DNA of 64,000 nucleotides from Pseudomonas entomophila L48 (lineage in GTDB: Bacteria > Pseudomonadota > Gammaproteobacteria > Pseudomonadales > Pseudomonadaceae), in assembly GCF_000026105.1 (NCBI RefSeq), contig NC_008027.1, positions 2,676,001 through 2,740,000 of the forward strand, in the 5' to 3' direction. Made by a program: the position numbers and the translations under genes. A model generated the notes under the pieces. That model ran no database searches. It was not told the DNA's origin and worked only from the letters and a program-made list of their open reading frames with translations. Below are positions 50,880-61,144 of the stretch, one piece after another (position 1 is the stretch's first letter; each line of letters opens with the position of its first letter).

Positions 50880-51076
50880 ACAGACAGCAATGTCTCGATG
50901 TCTTGAAGAGCAGGAAAACAGCACTTCGCCGCTTGGGCGGGCGCAGTGCGATCCACGGCCTGATGGTGGCCGTTGCGGATAACCATCCTCGGGAGGAGTT
51001 TCCTGAAAGAGGGGCGAGCAGCGACTCGCGCAATCAGTCCATCAACGAAACCATCTCCATCGTTCGGTCGATTCAC
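50880..51076 (+). pseudogene. frmR: frmR remnant (formaldehyde-responsive repressor, decayed)
   Basis: From about 50930 the frame reads TALRRLGGRSAIHGLMVAVA, then DNHPREEFPE, and later NQSINETISIVRSIHL. This corresponds to the second half of FrmR (compare AAVRGAVNGLMAAILESYLREEFPQ and DDTISIVRSYLR in the intact copy at 55311). The N-terminal part, including most of the Cys-containing metal/formaldehyde-sensing region, is missing or scrambled, and there is no start. It lies in the canonical frmR position before frmA. Confidence 0.78.
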
Positions 51077-51080
51077 CTAG

Positions 51081-52244
<1,164 letters not shown>

Positions 52245-52277
52245 TCTTCAAACACCACACATCAAGGAAACACTTCA

Positions 52278-52676
52278 ATGGCTACTCCAGTAATTTCCGG
52301 TAACGACATCTTCTCCCACGTCTTCCTCGGCGCCGCCGATATGCAGAAGTCGGTCGCATTCTACGATGCCGCCCTGGGTGCCCTCGGCATCAAGAACCTG
52401 GGGCCTTTCGGTAACGACTGGGTGCTGTACGGTCGCGACAAACCTGCGTTCATCATCGCCCGTCCAGGCAATGGCGCGGCACCCACCAGCAACGGTGTGA
52501 CGGTAGGCTTCGCGGCCGCCACCCCAGCCGAAGTGGCTGCGTTCCATGCCGCGGGCCTCGCCGCGGGTGGTACCGATGAAGGCCAACCAGGTCCACGTGG
52601 TCACCTGCCGGGTGCTCATGCGGCCTACCTGCGCGACCCTGCCGGCAACAAGGTGTGCGTCTACGCCTTTGTCTGA
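52278..52676 (+). CDS. VOC family protein in the frm cluster
   Basis: 132-residue VOC-fold protein: FSHVFLGAADMQKSVAFYDAAL at the N-terminus and AAYLRDPAGNKVCVY at the C-terminus, the metal-ligand region having Lys-Val-Cys in place of the usual VE. 33 bases after frmA, so co-transcribed. Possibly a glyoxalase-like enzyme for a related aldehyde adduct; function not established. Confidence 0.83.
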   Translation: MATPVISGNDIFSHVFLGAADMQKSVAFYDAALGALGIKNLGPFGNDWVLYGRDKPAFIIARPGNGAAPTSNGVTVGFAAATPAEVAAFHAAGLAAGGTDEGQPGPRGHLPGAHAAYLRDPAGNKVCVYAFV

Positions 52677-52859
52677 AACCAAGGAGGCGTGAGGTCGTCT
52701 TGAAAGGGCTGCAGCCCGTCTGAGCGACCCCTCTCTGCACCCAAGCCGCGACCGTTCCGGCATGCCGACCGGTCAGCGGCACTCGGCGCCCGGTTCGACC
52801 GAGCCGGGCTCCGGGCCCTGTGTTGTTTCGCTTGCCGCAACGAAGGCGATCCGACACGG

Positions 52860-52956
52860 GGCCGACCATGACGAGCGCGCTGGATGTGGCGCTCATGCCC
52901 CGATCCTGAACCAGACGATCCGTCGTTTCGAACAACGACTGGGTACGCCTTTGTCG
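52860..52956 (+). pseudogene. fragment of a LysR-type helix-turn-helix
   Basis: ERAGCGAHAPILNQTIRRFE followed by QRLGTPL (LNQ starts at 52906) resembles the recognition helix and following wing of LysR regulators (LSQTIRRLEARLGTPLF). Only about 30 residues are recognisable; the start of frmB at 52974 cuts it off. Probably a relic of an inserted or deleted regulator gene. A chance similarity cannot be ruled out. Confidence 0.4.
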
Positions 52957-52973
52957 AAATGTGGAGACGCTCC

Positions 52974-53807
52974 ATGGAACGTATCGAGCATCACGCCAGC
53001 TTCGAGGGTTGGCAGGACGTTTATCAACACGAATCAACCATGCTCGGTTGCACGATGAGGTTTGGCATTTACCTGCCGCCCCAGGCCGAGCACAAGAAAC
53101 TACCGGTGCTGTACTGGCTTTCCGGCCTGACCTGCACGGAACAGAATTTCATCACCAAGGGCGCGGTACAGCGTTACGCCGCGGAGCACGGGATCATTGT
53201 CGTTGCTCCCGATACCAGCCCCCGCGGCGAGCACGTCGCCGACGATGCCGCCTATGACCTTGGCCAAGGGGCGGGCTTCTACGTGGACGCCACGGCTTTG
53301 CCCTGGAGCAACCACTACCGGATGTACTCCTATGTGGTCGATGAGTTGCCGGCCTTGGTAGAGCGCCACTTCCCGGCGACGCAGCGACGTGGCATCAGCG
53401 GGCATTCGATGGGCGGCCACGGCGCGCTGGTGATCGCACTGCGCAACCCAGGTCGCTATCAAAGTGTCTCGGCGTTCTCGCCGATCGTGGCGCCCACGCA
53501 GGTGCCCTGGGGGCAGAAGGCATTTGCGGCCTACCTGGGCGAACACAACCCGCAGGCCTGGAAGGCTTATGACACGGTCGAGCTGATTCGCACGGCGAAA
53601 GAGCGCTTGCCGTTGCTGGTCGACCAGGGGTTGAACGACGAGTTTCTCGAGCATCAGCTGCGCCCCGAACGGTTGCGTACCGCTTGTGCGCAAGCGGGTC
53701 ATCCATTGACGCTCAATCTGCGAACGGGGCATGACCACAGCTACTACTTTGTTTCCACTTATTTGAGCGAGCACATGGCCCACCATGCGGCCGCACTGAA
53801 TCGCTGA
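52974..53807 (+). CDS. frmB: S-formylglutathione hydrolase
   Basis: 277-residue esterase-D type serine hydrolase that releases formate and glutathione. Nucleophile S145 in ISGHSMGGHGAL; family segments LPVLYWLSGLTCTEQNF and YQSVSAFSPIVAP; catalytic His in TGHDHSYYF. Start ATG 52974 with GGAG at 52962-52965. Second enzyme of glutathione-dependent formaldehyde oxidation; followed 16 bases later by an NDH-2-like gene. Confidence 0.95.
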   Translation: MERIEHHASFEGWQDVYQHESTMLGCTMRFGIYLPPQAEHKKLPVLYWLSGLTCTEQNFITKGAVQRYAAEHGIIVVAPDTSPRGEHVADDAAYDLGQGAGFYVDATALPWSNHYRMYSYVVDELPALVERHFPATQRRGISGHSMGGHGALVIALRNPGRYQSVSAFSPIVAPTQVPWGQKAFAAYLGEHNPQAWKAYDTVELIRTAKERLPLLVDQGLNDEFLEHQLRPERLRTACAQAGHPLTLNLRTGHDHSYYFVSTYLSEHMAHHAAALNR

Positions 53808-53823
53808 ACAATGGGAGACCCTG

Positions 53824-55116
53824 ATGATGAAAAAGACCTCTGACAAGCGGCATCATGTTGTCGTCGTAGGCGCCGGCTTCGGTGGGCTGGACGTCGTCAA
53901 TGGATTGTCGGGCGCCGACGTTGATGTAACGATCATCGACCGCCGCAACTACCACCTGTTCCAGCCCTTGCTTTACCAAGTGGCGGGGGCCTCTCTCTCG
54001 ACGTCCGAGATCGCCTGGCCGATCCGCTACCTGTTCCGCAATCGCCAGGATGTGCAGACGCTCATGGCGCACGTGCAAGGCGTCGACGTCAAGGCGCGGC
54101 AGGTCATCCTCGATAACGGTTCGACCGTTGGCTATGACACGCTCGTCCTCGCCACAGGCGCCACCCATGCCTACTTCGGGCACGATGAGTGGGAGCAGCA
54201 CGCGCCTGGCTTGAAGACCCTGGAGGATGCCGCCACCCTTCGCGGCAGGATCCTCAGCGCCTTCGAGGAGGCCGAGCGCAGCAGCAACCCGGCGGAACGT
54301 GCCGCCCTGCAGACATTCGTGATCATTGGCGGTGGCCCGACGGGCGTCGAGCTGGCGGGCACTATCGCTGAACTGGCCAAGGGTACGTTGGCGCGTGATT
54401 TCCGCGCCATCGATCCGCGTGCCACGCGAGTTGTGTTGATCGAGGCGGGAACACGCTTGTTGCCGGTGTTTCCCGAGAAGCTGTCGGACTATACCCGCCG
54501 GGCGCTTGAGAAGCTCGGGGTCGAGGTGGCGCTGGGGGCTCCGGTAACGGACTGCTCCGCCGAGGGGGTCGTGGTCGCTGGCAAGCCACTCCAGGCCAGG
54601 ACCATCATCTGGGCCGCCGGGGTACAAGCTTCACCGGCAGCCCGGTGGTTGGGCGCCGAATCGGATCGTGCGGGGAGGGTGCTCGTCAGGCCGGATCTCA
54701 GTGTGCCGGGGCGCCCCGAGATCTTTGTCATCGGTGACACCGCGGCCTCGGCGATGGCCGACGGAAAGTATGTGCCAGGTATCGCGCCCGCGGCCAAGCA
54801 GCAAGGCAAGTACGTGGCCAACCTGGTCAAGCGGCACTTGAAGGGCAAGCCCGTCGACGAGCCCTTCAAGTACAAGCACCAGGGCAACCTTGCCACCATC
54901 GGCCGCAGCCTTGCCGTGATCGACATGGGGCGGATTACGCTGCGCGGCGCCATCGCCTGGTGGATCTGGAAGCTTGCGCACATCTATTTCCTGATTGGCG
55001 TGCGCAATCGACTGAGCGTTGCGCTTAGCTGGGTATGGAACCATAGCGTCGGTTATCGCGGTTCACGCCTGATCATGCGTTCCGCCGACCCGACCAGGCA
55101 GCCTCCGAACCGATAG
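53824..55116 (+). CDS. NAD(P)/FAD-dependent oxidoreductase, type II NADH dehydrogenase-like
   Basis: 430-residue flavoprotein with two Rossmann motifs, VVVGAGFGGLDVVNGL (FAD) and VIIGGGPTGVELAG (NADH), the FAD segment FVIGDTAAS, and the quinone-site type AAKQQGKYVANLV. A hydrophobic C-terminal stretch (WWIWKLAHIYFLIGVRNRLS) suggests membrane association, as in NDH-2. In the frm cluster it may reoxidise the NADH produced by formaldehyde and formate oxidation; that role is inference. 16 bases after frmB. Confidence 0.88.
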   Translation: MMKKTSDKRHHVVVVGAGFGGLDVVNGLSGADVDVTIIDRRNYHLFQPLLYQVAGASLSTSEIAWPIRYLFRNRQDVQTLMAHVQGVDVKARQVILDNGSTVGYDTLVLATGATHAYFGHDEWEQHAPGLKTLEDAATLRGRILSAFEEAERSSNPAERAALQTFVIIGGGPTGVELAGTIAELAKGTLARDFRAIDPRATRVVLIEAGTRLLPVFPEKLSDYTRRALEKLGVEVALGAPVTDCSAEGVVVAGKPLQARTIIWAAGVQASPAARWLGAESDRAGRVLVRPDLSVPGRPEIFVIGDTAASAMADGKYVPGIAPAAKQQGKYVANLVKRHLKGKPVDEPFKYKHQGNLATIGRSLAVIDMGRITLRGAIAWWIWKLAHIYFLIGVRNRLSVALSWVWNHSVGYRGSRLIMRSADPTRQPPNR

Positions 55117-55257
55117 TGCCTGTGACAGGGCCGTGGATTGGCGTGTCGTTTTCAATACGGGCGACTTCGGAATCGGAGGATGCGCTTCAAGGGGGAATTG
55201 GACTAGCATGAGTGGCCCTCGTTCAAGCGAGGATTTCCACCCATTAGCATGCTTTTT

Positions 55258-55279
55258 ATACTACACGGCAGTATAGTAT
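55258..55279. promoter_or_regulatory. second FrmR operator
   Basis: ATACTACA-CGGCAG-TATAGTAT, nearly the same palindrome as that at 50843 (one mismatch in the left arm, G6 spacer replaced). It is 32 bases before the intact frmR start, so frmR is probably autorepressed. Confidence 0.72.
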
Positions 55280-55310
55280 GACGGCTGCTCGTAACCCTTG
55301 AAGGTGTTCG

Positions 55311-55586
55311 ATGCCCCACAACCCACGCGAGAAAAAACAGGCGCTTACCCGTGTACGACGTATCAAAGGCCAGGTAGGCGCCCTTGAACAAGCACTGGAC
55401 GATGGTGCCGAATGCGCTGCGATTCTTCAGCAACTGGCGGCTGTCCGTGGTGCCGTCAACGGCTTGATGGCGGCGATCCTGGAGAGCTACCTGCGTGAAG
55501 AATTCCCGCAGACGGAGGCCAGGAGCGATTCGCAGAAGCAGACGATCGACGACACGATTTCCATCGTGCGCTCCTATCTACGCTAG
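55311..55586 (+). CDS. frmR: formaldehyde-responsive transcriptional repressor FrmR
   Basis: 91-residue all-helical repressor of the CsoR/RcnR/FrmR family: PREKKQALTRVRRIKGQVGALEQALDD at the N-terminus, GAECAAILQQLAAVRGAVNGL with the sensing Cys35, and TISIVRSYLR at the end. FrmR with a Pro at residue 2 and Cys35 senses formaldehyde by cross-linking (known for E. coli). The gene is the intact copy, placed at the far end of the frm genes, and its operator is upstream. The decayed copy is at 50880. Confidence 0.92.
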   Translation: MPHNPREKKQALTRVRRIKGQVGALEQALDDGAECAAILQQLAAVRGAVNGLMAAILESYLREEFPQTEARSDSQKQTIDDTISIVRSYLR

Positions 55587-55956
55587 TCGTCGTACCTGGG
55601 CAGGTTCGACGGGCTCGTGAGATTCAGCGTTGCCGGCGGCGCTGATAGCGTGTTGGGGCATCAAAGGGGCGCACCCAACTGCCTGGCGGGGTGGAGGACG
55701 CAGCGAAGGGGGAGGCCGACCCAACACCTTTCGCATCCATTTCCCTGAGCTTGAAGCGTTCGTTCCAATGAACGCAGGCGAGCCTATTCGCTCAGTGACC
55801 AATGACTGAGCGGCAAGAACCTAATGCCCGGTGTGGGGTTCCCTGCGCCGTGCCTACCCTTTGACGTGAGCGCTTGTCGCTGTTCTCGCACCGATCCGCC
55901 CGAAGGCGTCGAACGCGAAGCGCGGCATGCCTGGACAGACGAGAAACGAGGCCGCT

Positions 55957-57285
55957 ATGAAACCGCCGCCCCTGAACGATACGACAGCCGCCGTTACCCG
56001 CGTGTACGGTATGCCGGCCCATGCCGGTCGAAACCTGGCCGTGGACGAAGTGCATGCGCGCCCACACCTGCTGGTGCAGGCACCGCGAACCTTGCTGCAG
56101 TTGGCGTTCATGACTGAAGGCGACCCCGCCAGGGACCAGGAGGCAATGACCGAGCTGTCTCGGCGCCTGGGCGTTGCGCAGCCCGACAATGTGGCTGCGC
56201 TGCACGGCCTGACGTGGGACGAAGGTGATCTGCACTGTGAAAAGCACACGGAGTTCTCGACCTACCTCTGGAGCGCTTCGCTGGACCCCGAGACCGGAGA
56301 ACCCTGTGGCGAAAACCCCTTCAAGCATGGCTTCGTCCCGCCCGGCCCGGTGATTGCCGGTATCCGCTTGAATCTGCTGCCCTGGACCTCGGTAACCGAG
56401 CAGGCGCTCGAGCGTTTCGACCCCGTCAGCCTGTGTTACTCGGTGGTGGAGAACGGCGCGGCCGCCATCGTGACCGACTTTCGGCAGGATGCGGATGGCC
56501 TGACGAACATCCTGGTGCTCGACCGTGGCCTGACCCAGGCGCGGGCAGGGGCGCTCGTCCAGCGCCTGCTGGAGATCGAGACCTATCGAACCCTGGCCTT
56601 GCTGGCCCTGCCACTGACACGGTCGATGACGGTGGACCTCAGGCGTATGGAGTCGCAGCTCGCGGCCATCACCAATGAGATGCGCAGCGGCAAGGGGGCT
56701 CGGCGGGACAATGACCTCCTGCTGGCCGAACTCACGACGCTGGGTGCCGACCTGGAGGCCGGTGCCGCGGCGAACCTCTATCGCTTCGGTGCCAGCCGGG
56801 CCTACTACCAGATCGTCGAGGAGCGGCTGGAAGCATTGTCGGAGACGTCGGTATCGGGGTATTGCACCTGGCGCGATTTCCTCAATCGCCGTATCGCGCC
56901 GGCCATGCGCACGTGTCAATCGGTCAAGGAGCGCCAGGCAAAGCTGTCCGACAAGCTGACCCGGGCAATCGCATTGTTGCGGTCCTGGATCGACGTTGAG
57001 CTGGAACGCCAGAACAGCGACCTGCTGGCTTCGATGAACAATCGCGCCAAGTTGCAGCTGCGCCTTCAGCAAACCGTCGAAGGCCTGTCCGTGGCCGCCA
57101 TCTCCTATTACGTGGTCAGTCTGCTGGCTTACCTGCTCAAAGGCATTCCCGGCGTTCACGACAAGGTGGCACCTGAGTTGGTCATTGCAGGCCTGGTGCC
57201 TTTGGTGATCCTGTCGATCTGGTGGACGGTGCGGCGGATCAGGCATGCGCACGGCGACCCGGCAGCGGAAGATGCCACGCCCTGA
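55957..57285 (+). CDS. DUF3422 family membrane protein
   Basis: 442-residue protein with the DUF3422 core: YGMPAHAGRNLAVDEVHARPHLLV near the N-terminus, then RHL-free alpha/beta segments, a helical LLRSWIDVELERQNSDLLASMNNRAKLQLRLQ stretch (positions about 340-375, coiled-coil prone), and two C-terminal membrane helices (AAISYYVVSLLAYLLKG, LVIAGLVPLVILSIWW). Function unknown. GAGG upstream supports ATG 55957. Confidence 0.85.
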   Translation: MKPPPLNDTTAAVTRVYGMPAHAGRNLAVDEVHARPHLLVQAPRTLLQLAFMTEGDPARDQEAMTELSRRLGVAQPDNVAALHGLTWDEGDLHCEKHTEFSTYLWSASLDPETGEPCGENPFKHGFVPPGPVIAGIRLNLLPWTSVTEQALERFDPVSLCYSVVENGAAAIVTDFRQDADGLTNILVLDRGLTQARAGALVQRLLEIETYRTLALLALPLTRSMTVDLRRMESQLAAITNEMRSGKGARRDNDLLLAELTTLGADLEAGAAANLYRFGASRAYYQIVEERLEALSETSVSGYCTWRDFLNRRIAPAMRTCQSVKERQAKLSDKLTRAIALLRSWIDVELERQNSDLLASMNNRAKLQLRLQQTVEGLSVAAISYYVVSLLAYLLKGIPGVHDKVAPELVIAGLVPLVILSIWWTVRRIRHAHGDPAAEDATP

Positions 57286-57341
57286 TGCCATGACTCGAAC
57301 CTTGAGCACGTTGCCATCCACCAACTGCAGGACTCGTACAC

Positions 57342-59993
57342 ATGCCAGACCCAACATACGGTGAATCCTCGTGCGGCGCCGCGGCCAGTGGCCTGGTGGA
57401 GGTGCGCGGCGCTCGGGAAAACAATCTCAAGGACGTGGATGTCGCCATCCCACGCAATGCGCTGGTGGTGTTTTCAGGCGTTTCCGGCTCGGGCAAGTCC
57501 TCGCTGGCGTTCGGTACGATCTACGCCGAGGCGCAGCGGCGCTACTTCGAATCGGTCGCACCCTATGCCAGGCGCCTGATCGACCAGGTGGGCGTTCCCG
57601 ACGTCGATGCCATCGACGGCCTGCCGCCAGCGGTGGCGTTGCAGCAGCAGCGCGGGGCGAGCAACGCGCGTTCTTCCGTGGGGAGCGTGACCACGCTCTC
57701 CAGCCTGGTACGCATGATGTACTCGCGCGCCGGGGCCTACCCGGCTGATCAGGCGATGCTGTACGCCGAGGACTTCTCGCCGAACACGCCGCAAGGGGCC
57801 TGCCCGGCGTGCCATGGGCTGGGCCATGTGTACGAGGTGACGGAGGCCAGCATGGTGCCGGACCCCTCGTTGAGCATCCGCGAGCGCGCTATCGCCGCCT
57901 GGCCACCTGCCTGGCATGGCCAGAACCTGCGCGACATCCTGGTCACCCTGGGCTACGACGTCGATCGTCCCTGGAAGGACCTGCCGAAGCAGGACCGGGA
58001 GTGGATCCTGTTCACCGAGCAAACCCCTACGGTGCCGGTATACGCGGGCCTTACGCCCGCCGAGACCCGCGAGGCGCTCAAGGATAAGCGCGAGCCCAGC
58101 TACATGGGGACCTTCACCGGCGCCCGACGTTATGTGCTGCACACCTTCGCCAGCACGCAAAGCGCGTTGATGAGAAAACGGGTGTCGCGCTACCTGGAAG
58201 GGAAGCTGTGCGCTACTTGCCACGGTAAGCGGCTCAAGGCCGAAGCCTTATCCGTGACCTTTGCTGGCGTGGACATCGGCGCGTTCATGCAAATGCCCCT
58301 GGACCGCTTGGCGGCATTGCTGGCGCCTATCGCCCAAGGTGATTTTCGCGCTCACTCGGCCGGGCAGGGAACCGATCGGCAGGCGACTCGGCGTGACCGG
58401 GCCGAACGCGCTGCAACCGGTCGTGCGGTTCATGCGGTATCGCCGGACGTGCGGCGTACCTGCGCGCTGTCGGAGGAAAAGCGCCTCGCCGCGCAACGCC
58501 TGGCCGGCGCCGTGATGGCACGTCTGCAACAGTTGCGTGGACTGGGCCTGGGGTACCTCACGCTGGACCGGGCGACGCCGACCCTGTCGGCCGGCGAACT
58601 GCAGCGCTTGCGCCTGGCCACGCAACTGAGTTCCCTGCTGTTTGGCGTGGTGTATGTGCTAGACGAACCCTCGGCAGGCCTGCACCCCGCTGACAGCCAG
58701 GCGCTGTACGACTCGCTGGACACATTGCGCGACGCCGGCAATTCCGTGTTCGTGGTGGAGCATGACCTGGATTTGATGCGCCGCGCCCAGTGGCTGGTGG
58801 ATGTGGGGCCGGACGCGGGCGAGCGCGGCGGACGCGTACTCTATAGCGGCGTACCGGACGGTTTGCGCGAAGTGGCCGAGTCGCGTACCGCGCGTTATCT
58901 GTTCGATGAGCAACGCGCGCCTGCCAGCCATGGGCGCGCAGCGGCGCGATGGCTGGAGCTGCGGGGTATCCGGCGGCACAACCTGCACGGCGTGGACGCG
59001 AGCATTCCGCTCGGTGTGCTGACGGCGGTGACCGGGATCTCCGGGTCGGGTAAGTCCAGCCTGGTCGCGCAGGCGCTGCCGGAGTTGTTGCTGCTGCACC
59101 TGGGGCATGAGCCTGAGGACGATGCGGCTGACAACGCGAACGCCGAAGGGCCATCAGTGATCGAGGTTACCGGTGGCCATCTCGCGGGTGATCTGCAGGC
59201 TGTCCAACGCCTGGTCCAGGTTGACCAGAAGCCGATCGGCCGCACGCCACGGTCCAACCTGGCCACCTACACCGGTTTGTTCGACCACGTGCGCAAGCTG
59301 TTCGCCGGCACGCCAGATGCGCGCCGCCGTCGTTACGACGCGGGCCGGTTCTCCTTCAATGTGGCCAAGGGCCGCTGCGAAACCTGTGAAGGCGAAGGCT
59401 TCGTCAGCGTGGAGCTGTTGTTCATGCCCAGTGTCTATGCGCCGTGCCCGACCTGCCATGGCGCCCGCTATAACGAGGCCACCCTCGAAGTGCGCTGGAA
59501 GGGGCGCAACATCGCCGAAGTGCTGCAGATGACGGTGGAGCAAGCCCATGACTTCTTCGCCGCAGAAGATGCCGTGGCAAGGCCACTGCTGCTACTGCGC
59601 GAGATCGGGCTGGGCTATCTGCGTCTGGGCCAACCCGCCACGGAACTGTCGGGAGGCGAAGCGCAGCGCATCAAGCTCGCCACGGAGCTGCAGCGCAGCC
59701 AGAGAGGGCGCAGCCTGTACGTGCTCGATGAGCCGACCACCGGGCTGCACGCCTCGGACGCCGACCGGTTGCTGGTGCAGTTGCAACGCCTGGTCGATGC
59801 CGGCAACACCGTCGTGATGATCGAGCATGACATGCGCGCGGTGGCCCAGGCGGACTGGGTGATCGACGTGGGGCCGGGTGCGGGCGAGGCGGGAGGGCGC
59901 ATTGTCGCGGCGGGTGCCCCTCGACAGGTGGCGAGTGCGCGAGGCAGCCGGACGGCACCGTTTCTTGCAGAGGCAATCTCGCGAGCCGGGTAG
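57342..59993 (+). CDS. UvrA-like excinuclease subunit A paralogue
   Basis: 883-residue protein with two UvrA ABC ATPase halves: Walker A GVSGSGKSSLAFG and GISGSGKSSLVAQ, signature LSGGEAQRIKLATEL near the end, and zinc modules CPACHGLGH, CATCHGKR, CETCEGEGF with CPTCHGAR. It resembles the shorter UvrA2 class often found beside drug-resistance genes; unlike standard UvrA, its first signature region runs LSAGELQRLRLATQL. Possibly DNA-damage or drug tolerance. Frame integrity was checked around 58350-58480 and no frameshift was found. Confidence 0.87.
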   Translation: MPDPTYGESSCGAAASGLVEVRGARENNLKDVDVAIPRNALVVFSGVSGSGKSSLAFGTIYAEAQRRYFESVAPYARRLIDQVGVPDVDAIDGLPPAVALQQQRGASNARSSVGSVTTLSSLVRMMYSRAGAYPADQAMLYAEDFSPNTPQGACPACHGLGHVYEVTEASMVPDPSLSIRERAIAAWPPAWHGQNLRDILVTLGYDVDRPWKDLPKQDREWILFTEQTPTVPVYAGLTPAETREALKDKREPSYMGTFTGARRYVLHTFASTQSALMRKRVSRYLEGKLCATCHGKRLKAEALSVTFAGVDIGAFMQMPLDRLAALLAPIAQGDFRAHSAGQGTDRQATRRDRAERAATGRAVHAVSPDVRRTCALSEEKRLAAQRLAGAVMARLQQLRGLGLGYLTLDRATPTLSAGELQRLRLATQLSSLLFGVVYVLDEPSAGLHPADSQALYDSLDTLRDAGNSVFVVEHDLDLMRRAQWLVDVGPDAGERGGRVLYSGVPDGLREVAESRTARYLFDEQRAPASHGRAAARWLELRGIRRHNLHGVDASIPLGVLTAVTGISGSGKSSLVAQALPELLLLHLGHEPEDDAADNANAEGPSVIEVTGGHLAGDLQAVQRLVQVDQKPIGRTPRSNLATYTGLFDHVRKLFAGTPDARRRRYDAGRFSFNVAKGRCETCEGEGFVSVELLFMPSVYAPCPTCHGARYNEATLEVRWKGRNIAEVLQMTVEQAHDFFAAEDAVARPLLLLREIGLGYLRLGQPATELSGGEAQRIKLATELQRSQRGRSLYVLDEPTTGLHASDADRLLVQLQRLVDAGNTVVMIEHDMRAVAQADWVIDVGPGAGEAGGRIVAAGAPRQVASARGSRTAPFLAEAISRAG

Positions 59994-60136
59994 GGTACCG
60001 ACCTAAACTGACCTCCTGACGAGGCTAGACCCAGTCTTGAAAGGAATTCGCCTTCGAGTGGCCCTTTGGCTTTGGCGGGCAATACTTCTCTGTACAGCCG
60101 AGCGCGCGGCGATCAGCGCGCTGAGAGAGGTGTGAG

Positions 60137-61066
60137 GTGAACAAGCTATCAATCGTGGGTGCCGGCATGGTCGGTGAGGCGGCGGCGCAGATCATCGCCC
60201 GGGAGGAATACTGCCGTGAGTTGATGCTGGTCGATGTGCAGGGCGACCTGGCGCAGGGCAAGGCGCTGGACATCTGGCAGGCCGCCGTCGAGTCCGGTTC
60301 CGATACCCGGGTTCACGGCGGCGCCAATGCCGAGATGCTGCAGGATTCCGACCTGGTGGTGATTACCGCGGGCGTGCCGCGCAAGCCCGGCCAGTCGCGC
60401 CAGGACGTGCTGAGCATCAACCTGCCGATTCTCGACGGCATCATGCAGGACATCAACCGTCACGCCCCGGCGGCAACGGTCCTGGTGGTGTCGAACCCCG
60501 TCGACGTGCTGACCTACCGGGCCTGGAGCCTGAGTGGGCTGGGGCGTGGCAAGGTGTTCGGGCAGGCGGGGGTGCTGGATACCGCGCGCATGAAGTGCTT
60601 CATTGCCGAGGAAACCGGTTTTTCCGCCCGGGATATCACGGCGCTGGTCCTGGGCGGGCATGGCGACAGCATGGTGCCGTTGATGCGCTACTGCGCGGTC
60701 GGCTCGGTGCCGCTGTCTCACTTTCTCTCCAGTGAGCAGATAGACCGGATTGTGCAGCGTACACGCCAGGGCGGCGGCGAGATCCTGGGATTGAAGAAAA
60801 TGGGGAGCGCCTGCGATGCGCCGGGTGTGGCCATTGCGCAGATGGTGGATGCCATCGCCAACGGGCGCAATCGCATCCTGCCGACGGTCGCGATTCTCGA
60901 GGGCGAGTATGGGCGGAGCGACATTGCCATGGGTGTTCCCTGCGTGCTGGCGGCAGAGGGGCTTGCACGGGTGATCGAGTTGCCCCTGGATGCGCAGGAG
61001 CAGGCGATGTTCGACCACTCTGCGGACGCGGTGGTGCGAGACATTGCTGAAATGAAGGCGTTATAG
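60137..61066 (+). CDS. mdh: malate dehydrogenase
   Basis: 309-residue LDH/MDH family enzyme oxidising malate to oxaloacetate with NAD+. NAD motif VGAGMVGEAAAQ; substrate-binding Arg82 and Arg88 in GVPRKPGQSRQD, where Arg82 favours malate over lactate; catalytic His175 in GGHGDSMVP; NPVD loop. Start is the GTG at 60137, with AGAGG 6 bases upstream. Most pseudomonads rely on a membrane malate:quinone oxidoreductase, so an NAD-dependent enzyme of this Bacillus/archaeal-like type may be an accessory. Confidence 0.9.
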   Translation: MNKLSIVGAGMVGEAAAQIIAREEYCRELMLVDVQGDLAQGKALDIWQAAVESGSDTRVHGGANAEMLQDSDLVVITAGVPRKPGQSRQDVLSINLPILDGIMQDINRHAPAATVLVVSNPVDVLTYRAWSLSGLGRGKVFGQAGVLDTARMKCFIAEETGFSARDITALVLGGHGDSMVPLMRYCAVGSVPLSHFLSSEQIDRIVQRTRQGGGEILGLKKMGSACDAPGVAIAQMVDAIANGRNRILPTVAILEGEYGRSDIAMGVPCVLAAEGLARVIELPLDAQEQAMFDHSADAVVRDIAEMKAL

Positions 61067-61144
61067 AAGGAGGGCGTTTTAAAGGTGGTGGCGGGAGCGT
61101 TGCAGCGCATTCGAGATCGAGCACTGCAAGGCCACCGCCAAGCA

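Noticed and set aside
55792..57357. 521-codon minus-strand open frame over the DUF3422 gene
   Set aside because: Antisense shadow; the plus strand has a ribosome site and family similarity.
58340..58480. Possible frameshift inside the UvrA paralogue, because another frame also reads VTGPNALQPVV
   Set aside because: The long frame reads smoothly into VHAVSPDVRRTCALSEEKRLAAQRLAG, which fits the UvrA2 class, so no frameshift is needed.
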